Of a stretch of 64,000 nt of DNA, positions 50,101 through 61,152 are shown piece after piece. The notes beneath the pieces are model-generated. The model had not been told where the DNA came from and searched no databases. It saw only the letters and a list, made by a program, of their open reading frames with translations. The stretch is from assembly GCF_918797505.1 (NCBI RefSeq), contig NC_092796.1, forward strand, positions 58,620,851 through 58,684,850, given 5' to 3'. The first letter of the stretch is position 1. Each line of letters starts with the position of its first letter. Origin of the DNA: Bemisia tabaci. Taxonomy: Eukaryota > Arthropoda > Insecta > Hemiptera > Aleyrodidae. The position numbers were made by a program, and so were the translations under genes.

Positions 50101-50173
50101 ACACACCATTGGTGGTTCTCGTCGCAAATGCTGGCGCAGGCAGAACACCCTCCAACTCCGAAGAAAGCGCTAA
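44176..50173 (+). CDS. RpL15: Ribosomal protein L15 (eL15), host gene of intronic snoRNAs
   Basis: A component of the cytosolic 60S subunit. Four coding exons: 44176-44347, 45130-45266, 49285-49395 and 49979-50173 (615 nt, 204 aa, the same length as human RPL15). Sequence begins [20 protein letters not shown] and includes [39 protein letters not shown] and the conserved [20 protein letters not shown] near the C-terminus. All junctions agree in phase (CAAG|GA; GAG|GAA; AAG|GCT). Introns 1 and 3 are under 800 bp, but intron 2 is 4.0 kb and is filled with box C/D snoRNA-like units. An AATAAA follows 31 bases after the stop. Ribosomal-protein introns are a usual home for snoRNAs because of strong constitutive transcription. 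Confidence 0.97.
45421..45486 (+). ncRNA. Box C/D snoRNA, family A copy 1
   Basis: Box C ATGATGA at 45426-45432 and box D CTGA at 45478-45481, about 45 nt apart. The guide next to box D contains TTTCATGCACCTGTAG. CATGCACC is complementary to the conserved 18S rRNA segment GGUGCAUG. Copy 2 lies 145 bp downstream with strong conservation of both boxes and the guide. Confidence 0.75.
45566..45631 (+). ncRNA. Box C/D snoRNA, family A copy 2
   Basis: Box C GTGATGA at 45571-45577 and box D CTGA at 45623-45626. The guide TTTCATGCACCTGTAG before box D is identical to copy 1, while the flanks differ, which argues for selection on the RNA. Confidence 0.75.
46020..46092 (+). ncRNA. Box C/D snoRNA, family B copy 1
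   Basis: Box C ATGATGA at 46025-46031 and box D CTGA at 46084-46087. Internal TCCACCAAC is complementary to the 18S segment GUUGGUGGA. The guide AAAACATGCACCTCCAA before box D is complementary to 18S GGUGCAUG. First of seven copies. Confidence 0.8.
46206..46278 (+). ncRNA. Box C/D snoRNA, family B copy 2
   Basis: Box C ATGATGA at 46211-46217 and box D CTGA at 46270-46273; core identical to copy 1. Its 3' flank (CCCATTCAATTCATC) is the second flank type of the array. Confidence 0.8.
46396..46468 (+). ncRNA. Box C/D snoRNA, family B copy 3
   Basis: Box C ATGATGA at 46401-46407 and box D CTGA at 46460-46463; core identical to copy 1. Its 3' flank (GCTTCTTAGTTAATC) is of the copy-1 type. Confidence 0.8.
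46582..46654 (+). ncRNA. Box C/D snoRNA, family B copy 4
   Basis: Box C ATGATGA at 46587-46593 and box D CTGA at 46646-46649; core identical. Its 3' flank is of the copy-2 type. Confidence 0.8.
46772..46844 (+). ncRNA. Box C/D snoRNA, family B copy 5
   Basis: Box C ATGATGA at 46777-46783 and box D CTGA at 46836-46839; core identical. The downstream flank soon diverges from the other units. Confidence 0.8.
47105..47177 (+). ncRNA. Box C/D snoRNA, family B copy 6, probably decayed
   Basis: Box C ATGATGA at 47110-47116 is intact, but the D box position reads ATGA (47169-47172) instead of CTGA. The guide has CATGTACC instead of CATGCACC, and the middle reads TTAAAATG instead of TTGAAATG. Loss of box D would abolish snoRNP assembly, so this copy is probably a pseudogene. 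Confidence 0.6.
47287..47359 (+). ncRNA. Box C/D snoRNA, family B copy 7
   Basis: Box C ATGATGA at 47292-47298 and box D CTGA at 47351-47354; core identical to copies 1-5. Confidence 0.8.
47614..47674 (+). ncRNA. Box C/D snoRNA, family C copy 1
   Basis: Box C GTGATGA at 47619-47625, an internal CTGA (47654-47657, D'-like) and a terminal CTGA (47666-47669). The guide AACTTCCATGGCCAT before the first CTGA is complementary to the conserved 28S rRNA segment UGGCCAUGGAAGU. The spacing between the two CTGA boxes (8 nt) is short. Confidence 0.7.
48083..48143 (+). ncRNA. Box C/D snoRNA, family C copy 2
   Basis: Box C ATGATGA at 48088-48094, and CTGA at 48123-48126 and 48135-48138. The CAACTTCCATGGCCATCTGA block is shared with copy 1, while the 5' half has diverged, so selection seems to act on the guide and boxes. 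Confidence 0.7.
48650..48718 (+). ncRNA. Box C/D snoRNA, family D copy 1
   Basis: Box C ATGATGA at 48655-48661, D' CTGA at 48691-48694 and D CTGA at 48710-48713. The segment ATTCACCGAGTATATGACAT plus TATGT before the D' box is identical in copy 2. I could not name an rRNA target. Confidence 0.7.
49075..49144 (+). ncRNA. Box C/D snoRNA, family D copy 2
   Basis: Box C ATGATGA at 49080-49086, D' CTGA at 49116-49119 and D CTGA at 49136-49139. The D' guide is identical to copy 1; the D-side guide differs (TCTCATAATC against TCTTGTAATT). Confidence 0.7.
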
Positions 50174-50203
50174 TTTTTTTGTTTTTGTACATTGCCTCTT
50201 TAT

Positions 50204-50209
50204 AATAAA
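50204..50209 (+). promoter_or_regulatory. Poly(A) signal AATAAA of RpL15
   Basis: AATAAA 31 bases downstream of the RpL15 stop codon. Confidence 0.8.
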
Positions 50210-50505
50210 AATGACAAACAACTTTTTAAATTCTTCATTAATTCCATCCCAGATTCGTCTCTTGTTTCTGATTCGTAAAGTGGAAATTGAATCGAATCTC
50301 TTTTCTCAAAATGACAGTTTTAATATCTATGGGAAAGTTTTAATCTATTATCTATAAAACTTTGATTAAAACTCTCTTTAATGCAAATGGAAAATGATAC
50401 TTTTTTCTGCTCCATTAAGATAGGCTTAAAGGCCTGAACAGTTGACACACAATAAGTGTTCTGTGGACCATTACTAAGGTTTATAACTTACGCATTTTCA
50501 TGATA

Positions 50506-50903
50506 TTTCAATGGTGAAACTCCCAAACTATGTATCTTGTTTGTGATGTTTAAAAATCTCTGCTCTTGTTCAATTTCTTTAGAAGGAAACGAATCAACAT
50601 CGTTCCTTGATGTTTTCTCAGAATTGATCTTGCATAGACAAGAAATGTCAAGGAAGTTTTCACGACAACAGAACATCAAAATTAAGCCTTGAAGTAGGAA
50701 CTAAAGAGCTCTAAAACGCATCCGCAGTTTTAATTTAATTTTTGTGAGAAGGAGTTCCTCAATTTTGCTATTTTCTGTTTTCGAAGTTTTCAAGAATTGG
50801 CATTGACATTAGATTGAAAATCGGCATTGTTTCTCTATTGAAATCTGTGATGTTGCAAACGGAGATACGTAATAAGATAAAACGTTTGGAAATTTCACCA
50901 TCT
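50506..50903. mobile_element. Diverged, possibly composite remnant of the 6020 MITE family
   Basis: ATGGTGAAACTCCCAAAC at the left and GTTTGGAAATTTCACCAT at the right are inverted relatives of the ends of 6020-6282. GTGATGTTGCAAACGGAGAT is an extra internal end, so two elements may be nested. Confidence 0.55.
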
Positions 50904-51645
50904 ATTTGCATGTCTGCTGTCCAAGTTTCATTTGGATTATAGTAGGCAATTCCAAAATTACCAAGATAAACGCTAGAATGAGAAATCAAAACTTTCCATG
51001 TCTTCTATTAATTTATATGCCCTGCTTGACGAAAAACCACGTATTCATTTGATTCAAACAATGTCAGGTAAATCATTTTGGCATATCAATTGCATTGTCA
51101 TTCTAAACTAAATTTCAAAAACAGTGCCTAAGAGTAAGAGGGAAGGTCTATAGTACATACTTAGATTTTGCAGGTCCACAATTTTTATCATAAGTGCTAG
51201 ATTTAGCGCTGGGCTCAAAAATGACATCGGTTTTTTCCCACCACCCTCCTAATTTCCAGGAATGGGATATTTTCCTCTTAAAGTGGGCCTTTATTTGCAG
51301 TAAATTTTGAAATTCTGAAAGACTAATGAATGATAGAGCAATACAGGAGTCATTTTCTGTTTCCCAAATAATGTGAAGTCACTGAAACAGTGTTTATCAA
51401 ATTACCTAAAGGAGTTGATTCTGCTTCGTGTGGCGTGAGGGACACAGGAAAATGAACCGTAAAATGTAGGTCGAAGTTAGAGAACTATAAATTGTCTCTT
51501 GGAGCATAACATTCATGAAGTTTGCTGATACTGTCACACCTCTAGCACCGATTCATTTCAAACATGGAACATGACCAATGATGCAAATCATAAAATAAGG
51601 TAAAGCAAATTTTGCATTAAAAACTGGAAACAGTTCGGCCGCTAG

Positions 51646-51910
51646 TATCGCCGGTGAAATTGCCAAAATGCGTAGCTTGGCCTGGGATGTTGCAGACTTT
51701 CTGTTACACTTATAATTTTTAAATAAGAAACTTTCACGTGCTTACTATCTCGAGTACTTCCGTGATTTTTTCCTCTGTGTGAAGATTATTCCATAAAAAT
51801 CTTGAACCACTATGTTAGTCTGGTCTTCTCCGAAATAATATAAAATAAGAATGAAGATCTTAATTGAAAACCGGGAACAAGGTACACAATCTCGCAGTTT
51901 CACCAACGAT
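51646..51910. mobile_element. Diverged remnant of the 6020 MITE family
   Basis: ATCGCCGGTGAAATTGCC at the left and CGCAGTTTCACCAACGAT at the right are the terminal motifs. Internal CTTCCGTGATTTTTTCCTCT is shared with the copy at 20562-20810 (CCTCCGTGATTTTTCTCCTC). Confidence 0.6.
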
Positions 51911-53462
51911 CTTATTTCACCGTGCTAATTAGCTTCAGTCTCCATCGTACCTGAGGGCCTTTTTTTGCTGACTCCATATCTCAATTATAAAGCTATGGTA
52001 GAGGATTAAATGAGAGCAGAGAACAATAATCATGCTGAATTTACTGGTCCCGACGGACCCGAAAACAACAAACGAAAGATCGATGTGGAACAGTCATTAG
52101 CGCATTGTTGTAAGTAAGCACTGATGTTACCAATACGAGGAATGGTACGGTAAGGATATTGCGCTCGCTCTCGACATGTCCGTATTTTCAAATCTGGCGC
52201 CAGAAATTTGAATTATGGTTTGTTCCCCAGAGAGGAACGACTCTGCACAAACGCGGAATTCTCCAGGAATTTTTGGAAACTCGTTCCCCCGGGACTTCTC
52301 TCCTCTCTCCTCCTGTCCCCTCCTGAGCCCTATGCCCCCCCGCCCCTCCCCTCCCATTGTCCGCCCGCGAGCCGCACCTGTTGTTTTTGTTGGTTTTGTT
52401 ATTAATTTTCATTTATCGCGCTAATTGTAAGTTAGCACTACAATGCAGAAGATTGTTCTTTACATTCTACATTTTCGCATGTTTTTGTGTAAAAACCGAA
52501 TGATTTGAATGATATAGTTCCTGATTTCATCCTGCTCCGTTCGGTCAACATTGCGACACTATCCCGGCGTTTATTTCTTCTTTGCTATCCCGGTCCCTGT
52601 GCACGGAGCACGTGAGCACGTGAGCTTTTAATGAGAATTTCTGGAATCTAAGCAGCTTCCTTTTGGGTTCGTAGAACTGAACTTAACTATTTTCTAGACC
52701 TTTTACTTCGTATTACGCTGAATTTATCGTTGACCATGAAGAATCATTGATCATGGTGCGCTTGCCTCCTGAAAATAATCAAAATTACTATCGAGTGTTT
52801 GATTAGTATGTACTTATACTTCTCAAGTTTGAATGAACAATCTTCAGTAGAATTCTCAGTCTCTTGTCAGTTTGTAGGTACTTAATGCATGCCCAGATCT
52901 GACATCTGTCCTTTCCAAGGCAACTAGAGTTTTCCTGCTCCCATATCAGCTCTATCGGAATAAATCAAGCTTCGAAGGGTCATGGGGGCCTCCTCCAGGA
53001 AATTTTCAATAAAATGATGCCTTAGACGGATATTTTGTCAAATCTTTACGATCACATGTTTTCATCGCAACTTCTATCATGGTAGCTACGTTGATGAATA
53101 CTCTAAGCCCTGGTCCTATTCCTGTGCAGTAAATTTGGCGGTTGTTGCACTGAGGTGTAAGCAAAGAGGATCAGTATGCTGGGGTGTCCCAATGGGTCAG
53201 GAAACGAACATAAACTGAAGCTTTATTACCATGATAAGCAAACAAGATCAATGTTCATATGCTTAGGATGATTGATGACCACGACTCGTGAGAGATTCAA
53301 ATAGTTTGATCCATTTTCAGATTAAGACACAAGCACCTGTTCATTTTCGTGATGGAACTGAGAAAACATATGAATTAGATGACAAATCTTATATCTCATT
53401 CTTTAATTCTGTCATTTAAGGTCTTAACTGTCAAGAAGTAGGAACATTTCATACGCATTATA

Positions 53463-54074
53463 AAGGACCCCGCACACCTCTTATGGGAAGCTGCACCACG
53501 ACCGATTGCCTTCTGACTTATGTTTTTCGATTCTCCTCAAGATGCTGATCAAAAGTTATGATTGCGCCAACTTTCTACGATGCACCGTTTTCGCAAAAAA
53601 CCTAAGAGAAGATTCTATTATTCGCGACTATGAATAAAAAGAACAAAGCATTGAGACAGGCCGATGTAAATAGGAAAAACGTAGCGCCTGTCCGTCTTCT
53701 TATCTGTACCTGCCGACTCAGAGGCTATCTCTCTCCCGCACTCGCCCGGTAGACGTTCAGACTTTCCTGTTCTTATGCTCCTCAAGAATCTGATTTGGAT
53801 GGTCGAGCAAAACGGCGAGCGGAATCCGAGATAAGACTGCCGGTCAGTGCGGGAGTTCCCCTGATTTGTTCACTCGAGTACTGAAATGAGGAATCTTTCT
53901 GGCTTTTTATCGCCGAATAATTGAATCTTCTCTTAGGTTTTTGCGAAAACGGTGCATCGTAGAAAGTTGGCGCAATTATAACTTTTGATCAGCACCTTGA
54001 GGAGAATCAAAAAACATAAGTCAGAAGGCAATCGGTCGTGGTGCAGCTTCCCATAAGAGGTGTGCGGGGTCCTT
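53463..54074. mobile_element. Palindromic element with arms of about 155 bp upstream of the BTB-BACK-PHR gene
   Basis: AAGGACCCCGCACACCTCTT at the left is mirrored at the right as AAGAGGTGTGCGGGGTCCTT. The arms continue through AAACGGTGCATCGTAGAAAG and GAATCTTCTCTTAGGTTTTT nearly without change. TA dinucleotides lie at both outer ends. The central 300 bp is GC-rich and unrelated. A fragment of the same end (AAAGGACCCTACGCATCTCT) recurs at 57312. Confidence 0.85.
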
Positions 54075-54193
54075 TTAGGAACAGATGAGTGTTCTTCTAA
54101 CACTGCTGAAGTATAAACATATTTGCAGTGTATTTTGTAGACTTTATTACATTCTGTTCCTTCAATTCTTTTTATTTTTTTCTTCAGGTTAAA

Positions 54194-57100
54194 ATGGCTG
54201 AAAAGACGGACTGGCGTTTCAAAAAGCAGAGTTTGACTGAAAGGCTGCGTCATATTTTTGAATCTAAAATGTATTCGAATGTAAATTTCATCGTTGGCAA
54301 AGATTTGAATACCAAACTTGCTGCCAACAAGTTAATATTAGCAGCAGGAAGTGAGTTGTTTCACAGAATGTTTGTCGATAACATGGGAATACTAACTGTC
54401 ATTGAAGTACCTGACGTGGAGGCTCCAGTCTTTGAAGCATTCATCCGGTATGTTATTCAATTTTTTAACATCTGTAGAACACGAATTAGTTTCATTGCAG
54501 AAATTTTGCATTTATTTTCAGAATAATGTTTCTATATTTCTTCACCATTTATATAATATTCAAGTTTCTAAAAGTTCCCTGAACAATAACAAAATATTTA
54601 TTTGCCCTCACAAAAACTATTTCAAATCCTTTGCAAGTCTGTTTTATTTTTAACTGACCCACGTAGGGTAAGTAGATAATCTTGTACAAAATGTTTGTTT
54701 TTGGGATAAAATTTGACTCTGAATACGGATAAAATTTCTTATGGACTTTTCCTGTCAGCAGATCTGCAGAATACCATAGCCTAGCTCCCATTCTTGAGTC
54801 ACTGACAGTCTGTTGTAAGGATGATTTCATGACAACAGGAATTTTGGTGTTGCCAGTTGAGTTTTTAATGTTTTCATAGACTTAGAAAAATTTAATTGAA
54901 GCAGGATACATCTGTTGTTGAAAATCATTTAAAGTTGTGACTGTGCATAGATCAATCTAATCATGAAATACAAGAAATCAGCATTGCTAAAACCTCTAGA
55001 CTGTAAAAGTTCCTGTCGGCCAAGTAACCATCAACACACATTTTCTCTTTTGAATACGCATGTAACTGCCCTCTCTTTTTACGGTCTAAATTTCTCACAA
55101 TGTTTTGCATGAATCTTATGCAGGTTAATGAATAAGACAATTTCTACTGGTAAGTTTGTTGTTTTTCGATTGAGTACGTTGTACCCCTGTTCTTGAAAAT
55201 ACCTAAAAATGAAACTGGCATCATATACTATTCCTGTTATCATGAAAACATCTGTCAGCTCATTCATACTGTTCTTTTTCCTGAAAAATCCCCAAAGATC
55301 ACTTTACAACATACCTATGTATTTACTAAAATAAATCAACAATTTTTTGTTTCAGGTTTCTGTACACCGATGAGGCTGTTTTAAAGCAGGAAATAGCTTT
55401 CCCCTTATTGTACCTATCAAAAAAATATGGTGTTCCAGGTTTGACTAACCGTTGTCTTGGATTCCTCAAAAATAGTTTAAATCCAAGTAATGTCTTCACT
55501 CTGTTATTGCAAGTAAGATTTATTTTCATCAATCTCTTCCTTTCTTGATTTTTTGAAATTCCAATCCATCAGAACCATCATTTTATATTCACCTCTTTCA
55601 CCCAACAGTGGACAAATTTTGACATTAATAACTTCAAATAGTTCCTACATTTTCACTGCACTGTTCTGCAAAGAATAAAAATCCCAAGAAGTCAGTAATG
55701 CATGATGTACCAAATCCGTCCAACAATATTGGTTTCTCTAATCCATTGAGATATTGGGTATTAAATCTCATTTTGTATCCGTAGTGAATAAATTAATCAA
55801 AACAATGTTTTGTACCTTTTTTTTATTGCTCAAGGCTTTTGGACTTTTTAGTAGTCATCAGAGCATTTATACATATATATATATATATATACTGAACATC
55901 ATAATAACAAAATGTACCACAAACTTTTCAACAAATTTAGAGCATTAAATGCAACCATCATCAAGCAGAACATAATAGAAAAAAGGTACGGATTTCCATC
56001 ACTTTAGGCTCATTCTAATCACCGTGGATTCAATACGGCAATGTTCAATACTAAGAAATCAATTAAATCTCATCTTATGTTCATAATTTGAATTGTAGTT
56101 TGTAGTTGTAGCAGTTATTTACACCATCAAAAGTTAGGTACAAACGATAGTTTCTTTAACTAATTTTCATTATGTTGAAGAAAGAACAATTCCAGAAATG
56201 TTCCCAAGATTGGATCAATTTTCCTTTGCAAAAATTTACACAATACTGTTGAAAGAACTGGAACAGAGAAAGACAGATCCTGGTAGTGTATAGTTTTGTC
56301 CATCTTTGGATTCTTCGAAAGTTGAAAGGTTTTTAGCCTCCTGTAGGTTACAGCAACAAGGATTGTGTTAATAACTCATGCATTTATTAGGTAGCCAAGT
56401 AATATTTGGATCGAATATGCCCCTAATGTTCATAAATTATCACAGAATGTGTTTGCTAGCTGTATTACTATGCAACTTAGTAGAATTTTTGTTGTTCTTA
56501 TTGTTTTTATTTATATTCATACATTTATTTGTTTTTTATATCACAGGCAGTCAAAGTAGGTTGTGATGAGGTTCAAGAGGATTGCTTCAAAATTATAGAT
56601 GACTATACTCTAGAATCGATTTCATCCGAAGACTTTCTCAAGGTTGATGATAAAACCTTATTGAAAATACTGTGCCGAGATTCATTGAAAATCCGAGAGA
56701 TTGATCTGTTTCAAGCAATCGTCAAGTAAGGTTTATACTTCACTGTACGTCTCTTTGTGTCAGGTCTTATTCAAAATATGATAAAAATCTTATCACTGAA
56801 CTTGAATTAGCCCACAACAAAAGTGAGCTAGAAATATGGTGGTGCCCATCGGCTAGAACATAATCTCATTACCTTTTCTAGGAGCCCTCATTCAACTCAT
56901 TTGGTTGAGAATCCGTTGATTCATAGCAATTTTTAGGAGAGAAGTTTGGAATCCTCCTCTGAAACTCCTTTGCCTTTTAAAGGTAAGAGAGAAGTAAAAT
57001 GAAAAAGCCTTTCTCAGGCTTTGGGAGGAGTGAGAAAGTATGAATACAGCAGCCTGATTGTTGAAATTTATGTCGGCACGACAAGAATCGAAAATCGATA

Positions 57101-60100
57101 TATTACACAGCGCAGATAGGGCTATGTCTTGTCTTATCGTGCCGACATAGCCAGTTAAAGTTTCAACAATCCGGCTGCTGGGTCTGAGTCATGGGTCATT
57201 TTGTACTTGAGTGAATTAGATCAAAAAATGGAATTTATTTTTTTCAGAAGTTCAAGTAATGGGGAAATTGAGAGAAATCATGCAGTATTACTCTACCAAA
57301 ATAATTAACCCTAAAGGACCCTACGCATCTCTTATGGGATTGGGTGCCCTCACGGTCTTCCAATTTTTTTTATTGCCTTGCACTTGTCTATTTGTCCTCA
57401 TCAGAAATCATATCTGACTGCGTGCAATATCTTGCATGTCTATCTACAAACCACCGTTTTCACAAATCTGCAGTTGGAGTTTTGATCGTTTGTTTAGGGA
57501 TTGAAGCCAGTCCAGCGATAATAAGTAAAGGAGATTCCTTGTCTTCTCCGCATTCAAGAATGGGTCAGGTGAAAATAGAGTACGATGCTCAGGCATGCGG
57601 GCAATCTCTGCTTTGATCTGGATGGAAATGTACAATTATACGAGAGGAGGAGGGAGATAGAGAGAGGAAGGAGCAATACATAAGAGGACAGACATTGACT
57701 GGGTTTTTCCATGAAGTTTTCTTTTTTTGAAAGTTTTCAATATCCTGAAGTTATTTCATGGGTTTTACCAGCCCATTCTCGAGCGCTGAGAGGAAGAAGG
57801 ATCTCTTTGACTGAGTATCTCTGTACTGGTTTCATTCACTGAGCAAATCATCAAATCTTCCACTCAGTGATGCAGAAAGTTTTTGGCCCTACCCATTTTA
57901 AAAATCCCTTTTTCCTCAGAAATTTCAAAGTGCGATGACCTTTTTACAAACCTGTGCTGTAGTAAGTCTCTAAGGTATTCACTTTTGAAATTGATGGGAA
58001 ATTTTTTGGAAAACTGTTGAGCAAAATGTGGAAAGCTGGGAAGCAAGTGCGTGAAACCAAGGGAGCCAAGAAGATTCTGCACCCGTGCTCCGAGGATTAA
58101 TATCTACTTTTTTACTTACTTTTAAGCCTTATCCTGAATGCTCAAGTTTTTTTTTGTTTTTTTCTCTTTTAGATGGTCTAGATCTGAATGCACCCGCAGG
58201 AATATATTTTCAACAGTTGAGAACCAACGCCTAGTTCTCAAGGAACCTCTTAGTCTCATTAGATTCCCCACAATGACACTTGAAGAGTTTTCATCGAAAG
58301 TTGCCGCAAGTGAACTTCTCGCAGAAAAGGAAGTTATCAGTTTGTTCTTATACTTCAACGGCGTCAATAATTCCTCAAACAATTTTGTCTGCAAACATCG
58401 AGCTTTTGGACCACGTCTTGCACCTACTGCTCCAAAATCTGTCGCTTCTTCTATGGATGTAGAAAAGGAACCAGGGGAAATCCCTGATTCAGAATTAGAA
58501 GATGGTCCCAGTGGAAAAATTACGGGCCAACAGGAGGATTTCGTCGTCGAAAGATTTCGAAAAGTCAAGAACAAGTGGGTTTATCTTGATTATGATCGAG
58601 ATTACGATGAGATCGGGTAAGTTACTCTCCATTTCAGACTTTTTCTTCAAAAGATTTTTATCAAACGCAAAACAGAACAAAGGATCAAGGGCCCCTAACT
58701 TCTAAAATATTTTTTCACCTTGCATTTTTGAAGCATCGAAAACTTTGAAATTTCCTGAAATTTAAATGAGGTTGAATAAATTTCACAAAATTTGCAAGTT
58801 GTCAGTATTTTTCAGGACTAATAATATTAAACCTCCGAAAATATTTCAGATGATCTTTTTGCTGATACAGCTGTATGCTATACTGATGAGGTACCAAGGG
58901 AAGGAGGGAGGGAGGGGGGCCATAAGTGGAAAGTATACAGGAATTAAGTCTCAACCTAACTTCTAAACCAATAGCATCCACAAGTCTAGATAATTTTGGG
59001 ACCTGGTGTCCCCTTTTTCAGCTAATTTTTTATTGTATGTTCATAATTAGTAGACATAATGGCTAAAAACCATCAAGTAGAGCACAACAGCAATTTGGTT
59101 TAAAAAAAAAGGAAAAGAAAAGAAAGAAATACAGACAGACAGAAAAGAGAGTCATACATGAAAGGAAGTCCTCATCATGAAGTTGAGTGTTGAGAGAAGT
59201 GAAGAATTTCATAATTAAGCTATCACTGCTTTTAGGCGTTTCTTGGCGTCCTGAATGCATCTCAAAAGTTTCAAATAATTTCACATAATTTCGTGAAATT
59301 TCCTAAGAATAAATTCCATAATATTTTACATCCCTTCCCGGTTTTATCACCTCTCAAAATAGATTCATCCTATCATTGAACATTACAAGTGCATGTGCTT
59401 TCAACACAGCGTGTTTTTTTTCTTTTGCTTCTCAATCTTGTTATTCCTGATTGAACAGCAAAAAGCAGTCAGCTCAGGCTTGCAGGTGCCAGATAAAGAA
59501 TCAGTTCAATGATGCATTGAATACTTGATGCATCAAATCTATCTACTAGCAAAAACATACCTTTTTCTTACCAATTTCAATGATTGTCTTGGGCTTGGCG
59601 ACCATTTTCAAGTTTTAAGAAAAGACAAAGTAGAAATGCGATTAAGCCCTCTAGAGTTTACTGACCCAATTTCACCATCTTGGCTTTCTGAATTTTGGAA
59701 ATTGAACCTCAAATTTCGAACTTTTATGGTTAAATACCGTAGGTAGTCAAATTATATGTAAACGTTTTGAATCAGGACCATGAGAAAGCACTGTACCACT
59801 TTCACTATCTTGAATTTCTGAGTTTTAGTATGAGTTTAGTGAGAGTATTAATCAATAGTCATACGGACTAAGCCATTACAGCTTCTATATTAATACCTTT
59901 GGCCGTACACTTACAAAGGTTTTGGAAAGATCCATGTATATACTGCATCAATTTGAGTTAACATCTCAAAAATCTTAGCAATAAGAACGCATGTAATTGA
60001 ATGTTGCGTTATTTCTCTGATTCATTTTATTTTTATCAACGCACATTTTTCTTTAATTTTAGATTTCATGTGGATCACGATGTCAAACTCAACGCTGTAA

Positions 60101-61152
60101 GTCTGTATGGGGCAAAAAACCCACATTTCGCTGAATATCGCTCCTCAATAGAAGTTGTTGATCGGAACACAAAGGAGTTGCTGGGAAAAGTAAAATATCT
60201 AAATTTGACGTCATCTGATGAAAAATACAAGGTGTCTTTCGAGCAACCAATAAGTTTGACTGCATTCAAGAAGTACTCAATCCGGGTAAAAATCGAGGTA
60301 AAATTTTTTTTTGGTCTATAGTAAAAAGGAACTTATCTCAACAAAATATAGCTTTATTCGTAGGCCCTTTTCAATGCTCCTAGGAAGGTTTTTTTATTGG
60401 GAATATTTCTTTCAAGAATAATGGGTCAGTTTTGTTGTACAAAAGTATTAGGTGATTGCTGTTTTCTCCCAGTATTAACTTTTGTGATAATGCCAACCAA
60501 GAGAAAATCCCACTTAAAAGTTCTAAAAAATCAAGGTTTGTGTAAAATCAATTTTAGATACAAGTTGTTGATCACATGATTAGATTCAAGGTGACGTCAT
60601 GATTTTGCACCTTGCAGAGTACTCTTGCTGTAGTTGGAAAAATCTCCTAGAAAGCAAAGTTTCCCAGGCGCAACACTGATTATGTCTAATAAGCGATTGT
60701 AGACGCATTTCAAGTCTAATTGAAACCACCAGTACAGCACAGATTTCTGATTTTCTGTGTCATCAGTGTCACTTTGGCTCTGATAGTAGGGTCATTCCAC
60801 GTCAATTCAACAAAAAAAATGGGAAAATGGCACCCACTGACTCAGATTTAGTTACAGCAGTTTAGTAGTACTTTGGATTAGTAACACTCTTGCAATGGTG
60901 GTAGCTTAAATCTAGACCCTTGAAAGTGAAAGTCCTCTGTACGGTCTGTTTTGTTGAAATCTGTAATTTTTTTTCTTTTTTCGTTTCTAGGGTCCACCAT
61001 CTCTGTACGGATGTCAAGGGCATAAAAAGGTCAAAACAGAGTTGCCAAGTGGCAGAGTTGTGTCTGTCACATTCTCTACCATTGACGAGCGCCGAACGAA
61101 TGTGGAAATGGGACAGGTACCAGCCCTGTATTTAACCCTCCATGAGTCTTAA
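54194..61152 (+). CDS. BTB-BACK-PHR protein (BTBD1/2/3/6 family)
   Basis: A probable substrate adaptor for Cullin-3 ubiquitin ligases. Six exons: 54194-54447, 55356-55512, 56547-56725, 58173-58616, 60063-60297 and 60991-61152 (1431 nt, 476 aa, all phases agree). The BTB domain (about residues 10-120) has SNVNFIVG, KLILAAGSELFHRMF and FLYTDEAVL. A BACK region (about 138-250) has CFKIIDDYTLESI and DSLKIREIDLFQAIVKWSRSE split over exons. After an acidic linker (EKEPGEIPDSELEDG), the C-terminal PHR domain has KLNAVSLYGA, TAFKKYSIRVKIEGPPSLYG and a final EMGQVPALYLTL in place of the usual GQIPEILF. The order BTB-BACK-PHR is diagnostic of BTBD1/2/3/6. The sequence is rather diverged, so I do not assign one paralogue. 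An AATAAA lies at 61526. Introns hold a short palindrome at 57057-57180. Confidence 0.9.
55872..55892. repeat. (AT)n microsatellite
   Basis: About ten AT units in an intron of the BTB-BACK-PHR gene. Confidence 0.9.
57057..57180. mobile_element. Short palindromic MITE (BTB-BACK-PHR gene intron)
   Basis: CAGCAGCCTGATTGTTGAAA at the left is mirrored by TTTCAACAATCCGGCTGCTG at the right. The inner ATGTCGGCACGACAAG is mirrored by CTTATCGTGCCGACAT. 124 bp, non-coding. Confidence 0.75.
57312..57630. mobile_element. Partial, diverged copy of the 53463 element end
   Basis: The start (AAAGGACCCTACGCATCTCT, then TATGGGA and CACGGTCTTCC) follows the 53463 TIR. CTACAAACCACCGTTTTCAC resembles its inner arm. 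The right end is not found, so the boundary is approximate. The open frame here is not a gene. Confidence 0.5.

Larger units (their letters stand above)
50210..54193. other. Intergenic region and 5' region of the BTB-BACK-PHR gene
   Basis: It holds remnants of the 6020 MITE family (50506-50903 and 51646-51910), a GC- and C-rich stretch at about 52270-52385 that could be a promoter or untranslated first exon, and the palindromic element 53463-54074. No credible gene. The coding exon at 54194 follows an acceptor (TTCTTCAG, ending 54187), so at least one upstream untranslated exon must lie in this interval. Confidence 0.5.

Noticed and set aside
52188..52424. Overlapping frames of 65-76 codons on both strands in the GC-rich stretch
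   Set aside because: Low-complexity Pro/Ser or Gly/Arg translations from a C-rich tract; more likely promoter or untranslated exon.
57344..57616. 90-codon + strand frame
   Set aside because: Begins in a partial copy of the 53463 palindromic element. No domain.
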